Shown: one piece after another, positions 51,124-60,007 of the stretch
Position numbering within the stretch: the stretch's first letter is position 1
Layout of the letters: each line of letters begins with the position of its first letter
NCBI RefSeq assembly: GCF_020149935.1
Contig: NZ_CP083757.1
Span: 4,571,933-4,635,932 of the forward strand
Source of the DNA: Marinilongibacter aquaticus
GTDB taxonomy: Bacteria > Bacteroidota > Bacteroidia > Cytophagales > Spirosomataceae
Direction of reading: 5' to 3'
DNA: 64,000 nucleotides
Translations under genes and position numbers: made by a program
The notes under the pieces: generated by a model
Seen by the model: the letters and a program-made list of their open reading frames with translations, nothing else
Databases searched by the model: none
What the model was told of the DNA's origin: nothing

Positions 51124-52905
51124 ATGAGAATAGTGCGTGTATCCCTTTTTGTTGTGTCTTTGCTCTTTAGCTTCAATATTTTTGCACAAAAGGTGCATTC
51201 CCATAACGATTATGAACATACGGTTCCTTTTTGGGAAGCCTTTTCGGCCGGTTGCCAATCGATTGAGGCGGATGTGATCCTGAAGAATGCCGAACTTTAT
51301 GTGGCTCACAACCTGCCCGACATCACGGAGGAAATGACTTTGAAAAAGGCTTATCTCGCTCCTTTGGATAAATTGATGCATTCGGAGAAAGTGAAGGCTT
51401 TTGATTTACAGATTTTGATCGATTGTAAAACCGCCGGCATACCTACTTTGCAGCAGATAGTGAAGGATATTGAATCTTTCCCTTCTTTGAGCCATCAAGA
51501 TAATCCGGCGAAAAAGGTGCGTTTCGTAATTTCTGGAAATCGCCCCGCTCCCGAGCAATATAAAGATTACCCCAATTTTATCGGTTTCGATCATCAAAGC
51601 TTAGACGATTTGGCCTCGATTGATTTGAGCAAAGTCGATTTGGTGAGTTTTTCTTTTGGAAGCTTTTCCAAGTGGAACGGCAAGGGACGTTTGGTGCATG
51701 CCGACGAAGACCGCATACGGAAAGTGATCGAAAAAGTGCACGCTTTGGGTAAGCCGATTCGCCTTTGGGCCACACCCGATTCGAAGACAGCTTGGTATAC
51801 AATGAGTCAATTGGGTGTAGATTTTGTGAATACCGACCAACCTTATAAATGTGTGGCCTATGTGAAGAGCCTTGCAGAAAATGTACAGGATTTTGCAGCG
51901 ATGCACGATGTGTATACGCCTAAATTTAAGACGGATGATAGTGCCGTAAAAAACATCATTTTTATGATTGGTGACGGCAACGGTTTGGCCCATATTTCCG
52001 CAGGTTTGTACGCCAACAATGCACAGTTGAATTTAAGCCAATTGAAAAGTATCGGTTTGGTGAAAACCAATTCCGCCGACGATTTGGTGACGGATTCCGC
52101 TGCTGGAGCCACAGCTTTTGCTTCTGGAAAGAAAACCAACAACCGTTACATTGGGATGGGGGCAGACAATGAAAAACTGCCCACACTTTTCGAAATTTTA
52201 GCCCCGCAAGGTTTCAATACTGCTTTGATCACCACGGATGAAATTACTGGAGCCACGCCTTCGGCTTTTTACGGACACGTTTTGGATCGCGACATGAGCG
52301 GCGACTTGGCCAATCAGTTTATGAATAGCAACGTGCGTTACACTGCTGCGGGTGGGGCGAAATATTTTAAGCAAAACAAAGGTGGGCTGAAGATTGTCAC
52401 TGATTTGAATGAAATACGAGCGAACAGTACTCAGCCTCAAGCATACTTCCCGACTGAGGGCGGCCTGCCTTCGATCATTGATGGGCGTGGTCCATTTTTG
52501 CAATCGGCTTTTACTGCGGTTAGCGGAGCTTTGAAAACAGAGCACAAGCCTTTTATACTGATGCTTGAAAACGGGTTTATCGATGGCTCAGGTCATAAAA
52601 ACGATGCAGAAATGTTGATTGCGGAAGAAAAGGATTTCGATAAAACTGTTGGTTTGGCCATGCAATATGTGGATGAAAACCCCGGTACTTTGCTCATTAT
52701 CACTGCCGATCACGAAACGGGAGGTGTGAGTTTGTCGCACGGCAGTGTGCAAGACAGGAAAGTGGATATTCAGTTTGATAGCCACGATCACACGGGAATT
52801 TTGGTGCCAATATTTGCCTATGGACCCGGTGCAGCACATTTTCAAGGGGTATACGAGAATACCGCGGTATTTGAGAAAATATTGAAAGTTTTAGGGAAAA
52901 AATAG
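51124..52905 (+). CDS. Fused PI-PLC/GDPD-like domain and alkaline phosphatase
   Basis: A 593-residue secreted fusion (signal about 1-21, ending NIFAQ). Residues about 22-260 form a phosphodiesterase TIM barrel of the PI-PLC/glycerophosphodiester type: VHSHNDYEHTVPFWEAF, SIEADVILKNAELYVAHN and ILIDCKT, ending DFVNTDQP. Residues about 275-593 are an alkaline phosphatase: FMIGDGNGLAH (metal Asp), nucleophile Ser near 325 in TDSAAGATAFASGKKT, FIDGSGHKND and ITADHETGG. One chain could thus cleave a phosphodiester and then free inorganic phosphate in the periplasm. It is divergent from the SusC/SusD operon (247 bp). A TACTTTCG (51098-51105) may be its -7 element. Confidence 0.87.
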   Translation: MRIVRVSLFVVSLLFSFNIFAQKVHSHNDYEHTVPFWEAFSAGCQSIEADVILKNAELYVAHNLPDITEEMTLKKAYLAPLDKLMHSEKVKAFDLQILIDCKTAGIPTLQQIVKDIESFPSLSHQDNPAKKVRFVISGNRPAPEQYKDYPNFIGFDHQSLDDLASIDLSKVDLVSFSFGSFSKWNGKGRLVHADEDRIRKVIEKVHALGKPIRLWATPDSKTAWYTMSQLGVDFVNTDQPYKCVAYVKSLAENVQDFAAMHDVYTPKFKTDDSAVKNIIFMIGDGNGLAHISAGLYANNAQLNLSQLKSIGLVKTNSADDLVTDSAAGATAFASGKKTNNRYIGMGADNEKLPTLFEILAPQGFNTALITTDEITGATPSAFYGHVLDRDMSGDLANQFMNSNVRYTAAGGAKYFKQNKGGLKIVTDLNEIRANSTQPQAYFPTEGGLPSIIDGRGPFLQSAFTAVSGALKTEHKPFILMLENGFIDGSGHKNDAEMLIAEEKDFDKTVGLAMQYVDENPGTLLIITADHETGGVSLSHGSVQDRKVDIQFDSHDHTGILVPIFAYGPGAAHFQGVYENTAVFEKILKVLGKK

Positions 52906-53018
52906 GAGTGAATTGAGGTGGACGTCCTCGTTTTATAGGCAGACATCTACTTTATATTGTAGATGCAAAGAGCATTGTCGTTTTTGTGTGGCTGTTCAAC
53001 CCTATTTTATTTTTTTAA

Positions 53019-55790
53019 ATGCGAAAAATACTACTTTTCTCCGGCTTGGTACTGGCCGCGTTTTCTTGCACAACAAAGCAAAGCTCTTCCGAAAAACCTG
53101 AAAATAACCGATTTACAGAAGTGGAATTGGCCCGAGGCTTGGACGAGCCGATGGAAATGACCTTCCTGCCTGGGCATAAGGTTTTGATTGTAGAAAGGAA
53201 AGGAGGCATGAAGCTGGTCGATGAAGAAAGTCGCAGCGTTTCTGATGCGGGTTTTGTGCCTGTCAATATCATTTACACCAATAAAGAGGGCAAAACCCGT
53301 GCCGCCGAAGAAGGTTTAATGGGCGTGGTGGCCGATCCAAACTTTGAACAGAACAATTGGATCTACATGTACTACGCCGACCCCGACACCCCGAAACATG
53401 TGTTGGCCCGTTGGGAATTTAAAGACGATTACCTCGTCGACGATTCGAAGAAAATCCTTTTGGAAGTGCCGACCCAGCGTGAAGAATGCTGTCATACCGG
53501 TGGAGGTATGACCTGGGATCCGCAAGGCAATTTGTACCTGACGGTCGGAAACAACACCGTAAACCCGAGAAGTGGAGCTTCCAATTTGAATGAAGCACCA
53601 GGGCACAAAAATGAAGACGACCAAAGAACCGACGGCAACAGCAATGACTTACGTGGGAAAATCTTGCGTATCCATCCGGAGGCAGACGGCAGCTATACCA
53701 TTCCTGAGGGCAATTTGTTTCCTGTGGGCATGGAAAAAACGAGACCTGAAATCTACACCATGGGACACCGTAACCCGTGGAGACCTTCAATTGATACACA
53801 AACCGGCTATTTGTATTGGGGCGAAGTAGGGCCCGATGCGTCAAAAGATTCGATTTGGGGGCCAAAAGGCTACGACGAATTCAATCAAGCGAAAAAGGCC
53901 GGATTTTTCGGTTGGCCCTATTTCATTGCCAACAGCAGACCGTACAATCATTACAACTCCGAAGACGGCACATATGGCGAACCCTTTGATGTAAACCATC
54001 CTGTGAACGAATCGGTCAACAATACCGGACTTCGTGAATTGCCCACACCAGTGGTTCCTGCGTTTATCTATTATCCCTATGGCCCGTCAGAAGAGTTTCC
54101 TTTGGTGGGAACGGCCGGCCGAAGTGCGACAGGTGGCCCGGTATTCAGAGAGGCGGATTTCAAAAACGCCGAGCGGCCTTGGCCTGCATATTTTGAGGGT
54201 AAATGGTTGATTACCGAATTCATGCGTGGTTGGATAATGTCCATCACAATGGATGAAAACGGCGATTATAAATCAATGGAACGTATATTGCCCGATAAGA
54301 ATTTCAGTGGAGCAATTGATATGGATTTTGGTCCTAGTGGCGATTTGTATGTATTGGAATACGGTACCGCTTGGTTCAAAGGCAATGCGAATTCTCGTTT
54401 GGTGAGGTTGGAATACAATGCCGGAAACCGTAAACCAATTGTAGAGGCACAGGCTTCTGTATGGTCTGGTGAATTGCCTTTGCAAGTCGATTTCAGCTCA
54501 GAAGGCACAATGGATTACGACGGCGACAAACTGAAATATACGTGGGAGGTGAAACAAGATGGCCAAAGCAAGGCCAAATTGGACGGAGAAAAGGTATCCT
54601 ACACTTTTGAAGAGCAAGGAGAATACGAAGTGTTGCTTACCGTAGACGATGGCGAAGGGGCAAACAACACCAAAAGCTTGATGATCACAGCTGGAAACAA
54701 AGCCCCAGAGGTGAGTTTGGAAGTAGAGAAAGCAAACAAAAGCTTCTATTTTGGGGAAAAGAATTTGAAATATACCGTGAAGGTAAATGATTTGGAAGAT
54801 GGACAAACTCCAGATCAGATCAAGCCCTATGAAGTGGCGGTGACTTTTGATTACGTGCCCGAAGGCTACGATCCGGTGGCCATGGCGGCCAATCAGGCAT
54901 TGGAAGAACAAACGGCTTCTTTCAATATCGGTAGAAAATTGATTGAGGGCGGAGATTGTATTTCTTGCCACCAGTTCGATAGCAAATCGATTGGGCCAAG
55001 CTACAAAGCAGTCGCCGAGCGTTACCCTGCTTCAGCTGCGAATCGTGAGAAATTGGTGAGCAAAATTATAGAAGGCGGCAGCGGTGTCTGGGGAGAACAC
55101 GGCATGAGTGCCCACCCGGATTTGAGCCGAATCGATGCCTCAAGAATGGTGGATTATATTTTCTCGATGAAAAACGCAAAAGGAACCAATGGTTTGGGAC
55201 TTGAGGGCGTTTTGAACCCGAAAGTGCCAGATTATGAGACCGACGGAGGAAGTTTTGTTTTGCGTGCCGCATATCACGACAAAGGGAACGGCAAAGCCAA
55301 GTCGCTATTCGGAGAGCAATTGTTGGTGTTGCGTACACCTTATTTGATGCCACATCAGGCTGATTTTAAGTCGCATACGGAAGTTTTAACGGCTTCGCAA
55401 AATGCTTTTTATGCTGTGGGCGATGGTGCATCCATTGGCTACAAACAGATCGACCTTTCTGGCTTGGCTGAAATCGTGGTTTATGTGCAGATAAACGAAC
55501 GTTCAGGAGCAAAAGGTGCGAAGGCTGTTTTGCATTTGGATAGTCCTGAAGGCGAGGTATTGGCCACTTCCGACTTCCAAGGCGAAACCCCATCTGTTCG
55601 TTACGGTCCGCCTCCAAAGGGCTTAACAGTAGCCGAATGGAGAAGGCAAAATGCAGGTAAATTGAGTTTGAATTTACCGGAGGGTTTATCTGGAACACAC
55701 GATATTTACATTGAATTCAAAAACGAAAATGCGGAATCGAATGCCTATCTGTGCCGTATTTTGGAACTCGGATTTGGTGAGAAGAAATAA
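53019..55790 (+). CDS. PQQ-type sugar dehydrogenase / PKD / cytochrome c / CBM lipoprotein
   Basis: A 923-residue lipoprotein (signal ending LAAFSCTTKQ). Domain order: a GSDH-like six-bladed propeller (about 33-455; LPGHKVLIVERKGGM, ECCHTGGGMTW, TMGHRNPWRP, WGPKGYDEFN, YVLEYGTAWF); a PKD domain (about 460-555); a class I cytochrome c with CISCH near 647-651 and a later Met ligand region GEHGMSAH; and a C-terminal CBM6-like beta-sandwich (about 745-915). It would oxidise a sugar bound through the CBM and pass electrons to its own haem. The ThuA domain often fused to this set is absent. A separate gene 113 bp after the phosphatase, probably with its own promoter. Confidence 0.88.
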   Translation: MRKILLFSGLVLAAFSCTTKQSSSEKPENNRFTEVELARGLDEPMEMTFLPGHKVLIVERKGGMKLVDEESRSVSDAGFVPVNIIYTNKEGKTRAAEEGLMGVVADPNFEQNNWIYMYYADPDTPKHVLARWEFKDDYLVDDSKKILLEVPTQREECCHTGGGMTWDPQGNLYLTVGNNTVNPRSGASNLNEAPGHKNEDDQRTDGNSNDLRGKILRIHPEADGSYTIPEGNLFPVGMEKTRPEIYTMGHRNPWRPSIDTQTGYLYWGEVGPDASKDSIWGPKGYDEFNQAKKAGFFGWPYFIANSRPYNHYNSEDGTYGEPFDVNHPVNESVNNTGLRELPTPVVPAFIYYPYGPSEEFPLVGTAGRSATGGPVFREADFKNAERPWPAYFEGKWLITEFMRGWIMSITMDENGDYKSMERILPDKNFSGAIDMDFGPSGDLYVLEYGTAWFKGNANSRLVRLEYNAGNRKPIVEAQASVWSGELPLQVDFSSEGTMDYDGDKLKYTWEVKQDGQSKAKLDGEKVSYTFEEQGEYEVLLTVDDGEGANNTKSLMITAGNKAPEVSLEVEKANKSFYFGEKNLKYTVKVNDLEDGQTPDQIKPYEVAVTFDYVPEGYDPVAMAANQALEEQTASFNIGRKLIEGGDCISCHQFDSKSIGPSYKAVAERYPASAANREKLVSKIIEGGSGVWGEHGMSAHPDLSRIDASRMVDYIFSMKNAKGTNGLGLEGVLNPKVPDYETDGGSFVLRAAYHDKGNGKAKSLFGEQLLVLRTPYLMPHQADFKSHTEVLTASQNAFYAVGDGASIGYKQIDLSGLAEIVVYVQINERSGAKGAKAVLHLDSPEGEVLATSDFQGETPSVRYGPPPKGLTVAEWRRQNAGKLSLNLPEGLSGTHDIYIEFKNENAESNAYLCRILELGFGEKK

Positions 55791-55825
55791 ATAAAAGCGG
55801 ATGGTTCATGAAGAACCATCCGCTT
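55785..55825 (-). terminator. Terminator downstream of rlmN
   Basis: A stem of about 13 bp (AAGCGGATGGTTC / GAACCATCCGCTT, 55795-55807 with 55813-55825, five-base loop) is followed on the minus strand by TTATTTATTTC. It lies 25 bp after the rlmN stop and directly after the plus-strand dehydrogenase stop, so it may work in both directions, though the plus-strand side lacks a T tract. Confidence 0.8.
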
Positions 55826-55849
55826 AAAAAAAATCGAAAGAAATTATAT

Positions 55850-56890
55850 CTAATTGTTTTTTATGGCCAATTGCCCGCAAGCCGCGTCGATATCTTTGCC
55901 GCGGCTTCGTCGTATATTGACTGTTACCCCGTTCTTTTCGAGGAATGCCGCAAATTTATCGATGGCTTCAGGATCTGCATTCTGATAATTGGCTTCCGCG
56001 ATGGGGTTGTATTCGATGATGTTCACTTTTGAAGGCACACGTTTGCAGAAATCCAGCAATTGGCGGGCATCTTCAATGGAATCGTTGAAACCGTAGAAAA
56101 CAATGTATTCAAAAGTGATTCGGTTCTGTGTTTTTCTGTAGAAATAATTCAGTGCCTTTTCGAGGTTTTTCAGCGAATTGCTCTCGTTGATTGGCATAAT
56201 CTGATTCCTTTTCTCGTCGTTTGCCGCATGCAAAGAAAGGGCCAAATTGAACTTCACTTCGTCGTTGCCCAATTTTTCGATCATTTTGGCAATTCCCGCC
56301 GTCGATACGGTAATTCGTTTCGGCGACCAGTTCAGTCCGTCTGCTTGGGTGATCCGGTCGATAGACTCAAGCACCGCAGCATAGTTGAGCAAGGGTTCAC
56401 CCATACCCATGTATACGATATTGGTCAATGGGCTCGCGTATTTTTCTTCAGCCAGATTTTTGATTAAAACCACTTGGTCGTAGATTTCTGCTGCTGTCAG
56501 GTTCCTTTTGCGGTCCATATAGCCTGTGGCACAGAATTTACATGTAAGCGAACAGCCCACTTGAGACGAAACACAGGCGGTCATGCGGTCTTCGGTCGGA
56601 ATAAGTACGCCTTCCACCAGATGGGCGTCATGAAGACTAAAGCCCAGTTTGATTGTGCGGTCGTTGCTGATTTGGCTTTGGGCGATTTCTACAGGAAGCA
56701 GGTCGAAGTGCTCTTTCAGCTTTTCACGCAGAGCAAGCGAAAGATTCGACATGTCGTTGAAATGCACGCAGGACTTTTGCCAAAGCCATTCCCATACCTG
56801 CTTTGCCCTGAATTTTTGTTCTTTCTCTGCGAGGAACCAATCTTGAAGTTCGCTGAACTTCAGCTGTCTAATGTCTTTTTTCTTGCCCAT
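55850..56890 (-). CDS. rlmN: Dual-specificity RNA methyltransferase RlmN
   Basis: A 346-residue radical SAM enzyme that makes 2-methyladenosine at position 2503 of 23S rRNA and probably A37 of some tRNAs. The ATG at 56890 (MGKKKDIRQLKFSELQDW) gives the usual length; the longer frame start at 56944 is unlikely. The Fe-S cluster motif CSLTCKFCATG (C-x3-C-x2-C) follows a conserved CVSSQVGCS, and TNIVYMGMGEPLLNY and IRRSRGKDIDAACGQLA are typical. The cysteine in the C-terminal AACGQL is the one that takes part in methyl transfer. Divergent from the protease gene. Confidence 0.96.
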   Translation of the reverse strand: MGKKKDIRQLKFSELQDWFLAEKEQKFRAKQVWEWLWQKSCVHFNDMSNLSLALREKLKEHFDLLPVEIAQSQISNDRTIKLGFSLHDAHLVEGVLIPTEDRMTACVSSQVGCSLTCKFCATGYMDRKRNLTAAEIYDQVVLIKNLAEEKYASPLTNIVYMGMGEPLLNYAAVLESIDRITQADGLNWSPKRITVSTAGIAKMIEKLGNDEVKFNLALSLHAANDEKRNQIMPINESNSLKNLEKALNYFYRKTQNRITFEYIVFYGFNDSIEDARQLLDFCKRVPSKVNIIEYNPIAEANYQNADPEAIDKFAAFLEKNGVTVNIRRSRGKDIDAACGQLAIKNN

Positions 56891-56986
56891 TCGACTGCAA
56901 AATTCTGCAATTCTACATGGATAACCTAAAATAGATATCGACAAAGAAGAATAATTGCGTGAAAAGTATAAATTCGTGTAGAATAC

Positions 56987-58279
56987 ATGAGAAAGTTAAA
57001 AACCATAAGTGTGCTGATTTTACTCCTTTGCGGCTTCAGTCCGTACAGTACAGTGTATGGGCAATTTTTTAAGGGAAAGAAGAGCGTGAAGCCTCAAGCA
57101 GAGAAATTTGGCTATCACCTCATGGGCACCCGAAAAAGTGTACGTATGCCTTTCAAAGTGTATTCCAACCTGATTGTGGTTCAGGCACGAATCGACAATT
57201 CCGATACCCTTAATTTCATTTTGGACACAGGAGTGGGCACCATTCTCATTACCGACCCTGCATTGGCCGACAGCATGGGACTGGAATATGTGCGTGAAAT
57301 GGTTATCACAGGTGCAGGAAAGGATTCTGCCCTTTTAGCCCGCGTATCTGTACGGCACAATTTCAAATTGGAGGGAGTAACCGCTTATCAACAGAATGTT
57401 GTGGTGCTTGATAAGGATATTTTAGATCTTTCATCCTATATGGGTATTCCGATTCACGGTGTTTTTGGGCATGATTTTTTCGAAAATTACGTGGTCGATA
57501 TTGATTACGGAAATCTATACATAACCGTTTACCGTCCCGAGCGTTTTAAGTTTAGACGAAGGTTTGGCAAACGTTTTCCCATTACGGTCACCAACAGTAA
57601 GCCTTTTACCGAAGTGATGAAAATTGAAGAAGAATCGGGCAAGGAAGTGCAGCTCAAGCTTTTATTGGATACGGGAGCAGGACATGCTTTGTTTTTGGAT
57701 GCTTCGGAAGGCGGAATTGAGTTGCCTTCGAAAGTAATTCACGCCAATTTGGGCCGTGGTTTGAACGGTGAAGTGTACGGCAGCATTGGCCGAATACCGA
57801 AAGTGAAAATGGGGAGCATTGAATTGGATGACGTATTGGCTTCTTTTCCCGATTCGACAACTTTTGGCGACAAATTCACCGCTTTTGATATGGATCGCGA
57901 CGGCAGTATCGGCGGCGATTATTTGCGTCGTTTCTCTGTGCTCTTCAATTATCAAAAGGGTTATATGGCCCTGAAACCTATCAAAAGCCGATTTAAAGAG
58001 CCTTTCGAACACGATATGAGTGGGCTGGAAGTGCGAGCGGATAAGGATGACTTGCAAAAATATTATGTGAGTACAGTGTACCCGAATTCGCCTGCGGCTC
58101 TTGCGGGGGTGATTCCGGGGGATGAAATTATGTTTGTCAACAACAGCAGTGTCAAAACATTGACGTTGACTAAAATATACCGCATACTTTCTCAAAAGGA
58201 AGGAAAAGAGGTGCGACTGATCTGCAAAAGAGACGGAGCCTTTTATCTGACCGAAATTGTACTGAAACGCGTGATTTAA
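56987..58279 (+). CDS. Double retropepsin-like aspartyl protease with PDZ domain
   Basis: A 430-residue secreted protein (signal about 1-25). It contains two aspartyl-protease half-domains in one chain: FILDTGVGTILI (Asp80) and LLLDTGAGHALFLD (Asp228). This resembles a pseudo-dimer of retroviral-type proteases, which normally dimerise in trans. A C-terminal PDZ domain (about 360-425; YVSTVYPNSPAALAGVIPGDEIMFVNN) probably recognises protein C-termini. It is a periplasmic endopeptidase candidate with unknown targets. Its TAA overlaps the ATG of the methyltransferase gene (TAATG). Confidence 0.87.
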   Translation: MRKLKTISVLILLLCGFSPYSTVYGQFFKGKKSVKPQAEKFGYHLMGTRKSVRMPFKVYSNLIVVQARIDNSDTLNFILDTGVGTILITDPALADSMGLEYVREMVITGAGKDSALLARVSVRHNFKLEGVTAYQQNVVVLDKDILDLSSYMGIPIHGVFGHDFFENYVVDIDYGNLYITVYRPERFKFRRRFGKRFPITVTNSKPFTEVMKIEEESGKEVQLKLLLDTGAGHALFLDASEGGIELPSKVIHANLGRGLNGEVYGSIGRIPKVKMGSIELDDVLASFPDSTTFGDKFTAFDMDRDGSIGGDYLRRFSVLFNYQKGYMALKPIKSRFKEPFEHDMSGLEVRADKDDLQKYYVSTVYPNSPAALAGVIPGDEIMFVNNSSVKTLTLTKIYRILSQKEGKEVRLICKRDGAFYLTEIVLKRVI

Positions 58280-58920
58280 TGCAAAAAGAATACTTTATTC
58301 CGGCTCTTCGCTTCGGTTTTCTCACACCCATATACGATTGGTTTATTGCCTTTTTCATTCCAGAGAAAAGTTTGAAACAGAAAGCCATTGCTTATTTGGA
58401 AGTACAGGAAGGAGATTGGGTGCTGGATTTTGGCTGTGGCACGGGCACACTTTGCAATTTGATGCTCGAAAGGCACCCCAATGTGCGTTTAATCGGAATC
58501 GATGTTTTTGAAGACATCTTGGCCATTGCCCAAAAAAAGAGGCAAAGGGAATATCAATTGGTGCATTATTTGGGCGGACAGATGCCTTTTGAAACGGACA
58601 ATTTCGATTGTGCGATTTCCACTTGGGTCTTTCATCATTTGAGCAATACGCAGAAAAAAGTAGCTTTGGAAGAACTGTACCGTATATTGAAGCCGGGTGG
58701 CAAATTGTTGATTGCCGATTGGGGAAAACCTGTGGGCCTCATTCAGCAAACGCTTTTTTTTATTGTTTGTTTGGTAGATAATTTCAAGACATTCGCCTTG
58801 CACAAGAAAGGTGGCTTTCCCGAGTTTGTACGAGCTGCAGGATTTCGGGAGGTGGACGAATTGGAAAAGGTTAAAACACTTTTCGGTACGCTCTATTACT
58901 GGCGAATGGAGAAACTTTAA
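58279..58920 (+). CDS. Class I SAM-dependent methyltransferase
   Basis: A 213-residue Methyltransf_11/UbiE-like protein: SAM motif I WVLDFGCGTGTLCNLML (about 48-64), motif II LIGIDVFEDILAIAQKK, and CAISTWVFHHLSNTQKKVALEELYRILKPGGKLLIADWG. A hydrophobic segment (QQTLFFIVCLVDNF) after the core and a cationic end point to a lipid or quinone-like substrate, but this is not certain. It is translationally coupled to the protease gene by a one-base TAATG overlap. A terminator follows. Confidence 0.85.
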   Translation: MQKEYFIPALRFGFLTPIYDWFIAFFIPEKSLKQKAIAYLEVQEGDWVLDFGCGTGTLCNLMLERHPNVRLIGIDVFEDILAIAQKKRQREYQLVHYLGGQMPFETDNFDCAISTWVFHHLSNTQKKVALEELYRILKPGGKLLIADWGKPVGLIQQTLFFIVCLVDNFKTFALHKKGGFPEFVRAAGFREVDELEKVKTLFGTLYYWRMEKL

Positions 58921-59012
58921 GGGAGCATCATCTTGGGCTAACACTTAGTTTATATCCGAATACGACCTTTGGCCTGATACTGATACTATCGACGCATACA
59001 GCAAAGGGGGAA

Positions 59013-59043
59013 AGCACGGGGGTGATGCCTTCGTGTTTTTTTT
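59013..59043 (+). terminator. Intrinsic terminator after the protease-methyltransferase operon
   Basis: An eight-pair stem CACGGGGG / CCTTCGTG (two G-T pairs, loop TGATG; 59015-59035) is followed by eight T residues. It lies 95 bp after the methyltransferase stop and before the convergent glutaminase gene. Confidence 0.8.
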
Positions 59044-59059
59044 GTGCAAAGAGCTTGTT

Positions 59060-59974
59060 TTAGAAAATAGAACTTTCGGTAGCGGTGGTGAACTTTTCCA
59101 GAAAAAGCATACCCATGTGTGAATTCCCTTTTTTATTGAGTCTTGGACTCCACACGGCGATGCTGTATTGACCCGGCAAAACGGCCGCAATTCCACCGCC
59201 GACACCACTTTTCCCGGGTAAGCCTACACGGAAAGAAAACTCGCCCGCTTCGTCGTAAAAACCGCAAAGCTGCATAATGGCGTTCATTCTTTTGGCTTTG
59301 CTTTTATCCAAAATCCGTGAATTGTTCCTTGGATTAGTACCTTCGTTGGCCAAAAACAGAAAGGTTTTGGAAAGCTCGGCACAAGTCATTTTTATGGAAC
59401 ACAGGTGGAAATAGAAGTCCAAAACAGTTTGGATGTCGTTTTCGATATTGCCAAAATCCTTCATTAGGTTAATCAAAGCGGCATTTCGGTAGCTTACGGT
59501 CTTCTCCGATTCCGCAATTTCATTGGAATAGTGAAGTTTGTCGTTGCCGGTAAGTTCGCGGAGGAAAGACAAGAAGGCCGCGTAGGGATCGACATAAGCA
59601 CTGACCAAAATATCGGCAATTACCAAAGCCCCTGCATTGATCATGGGATTTCGGGGAATGCCCTTGTCGGCTTCAAGCTGCAACAAAGAATTGAAGGGTG
59701 TGCCGGGAGGTTCAACCCCTACACGTTGCCAAAGCTTTTCGCCCAACAAATTGAAAGCCATAGTCAGTGAAAGCACCTTCGCGATACTCTGAATTGAAAA
59801 AGGTTCGAGACTGTCGCCAAATGAAGAATCGTGGCCTTTCAGCGTACTCAAATACACACCAAATTTACTGGGATCTACTTCTTTCAAGGCAGGAATGTAC
59901 TGGGCAGTTTGCCCCACGGCATGTTCTGCCTTGATTTCTTCGTATATCGAGCCAAAAAGGGCTTTGTATTTCAT
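59060..59974 (-). CDS. glsA: Glutaminase A
   Basis: A 304-residue beta-lactamase-fold glutaminase that hydrolyses glutamine to glutamate and ammonia. The ATG at 59974 (MKYKALFGSIYEEI) gives the standard length of about 305-310; an upstream in-frame start adds seven residues. Catalytic Ser and Lys are in FSIQSIAKVLSL (S-x-x-K near 60-66); NPMINAGALV and SGVGGGIAAVLPG are family signatures. Cytoplasmic, monocistronic, and shortly downstream of the propeller regulator gene. Adjacent genes give no special metabolic context. Confidence 0.95.
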   Translation of the reverse strand: MKYKALFGSIYEEIKAEHAVGQTAQYIPALKEVDPSKFGVYLSTLKGHDSSFGDSLEPFSIQSIAKVLSLTMAFNLLGEKLWQRVGVEPPGTPFNSLLQLEADKGIPRNPMINAGALVIADILVSAYVDPYAAFLSFLRELTGNDKLHYSNEIAESEKTVSYRNAALINLMKDFGNIENDIQTVLDFYFHLCSIKMTCAELSKTFLFLANEGTNPRNNSRILDKSKAKRMNAIMQLCGFYDEAGEFSFRVGLPGKSGVGGGIAAVLPGQYSIAVWSPRLNKKGNSHMGMLFLEKFTTATESSIF

Positions 59975-60007
59975 CGGTCTCTCGCTTTGGGGCAAACTTA
60001 AGCATTG

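Noticed and set aside
52950..52985. CATCTAC/GTAGATG hairpin between the phosphatase fusion and the dehydrogenase as a terminator or riboswitch
   Set aside because: The stem is only seven AT-rich pairs with no T tract directly after it and no known aptamer features.
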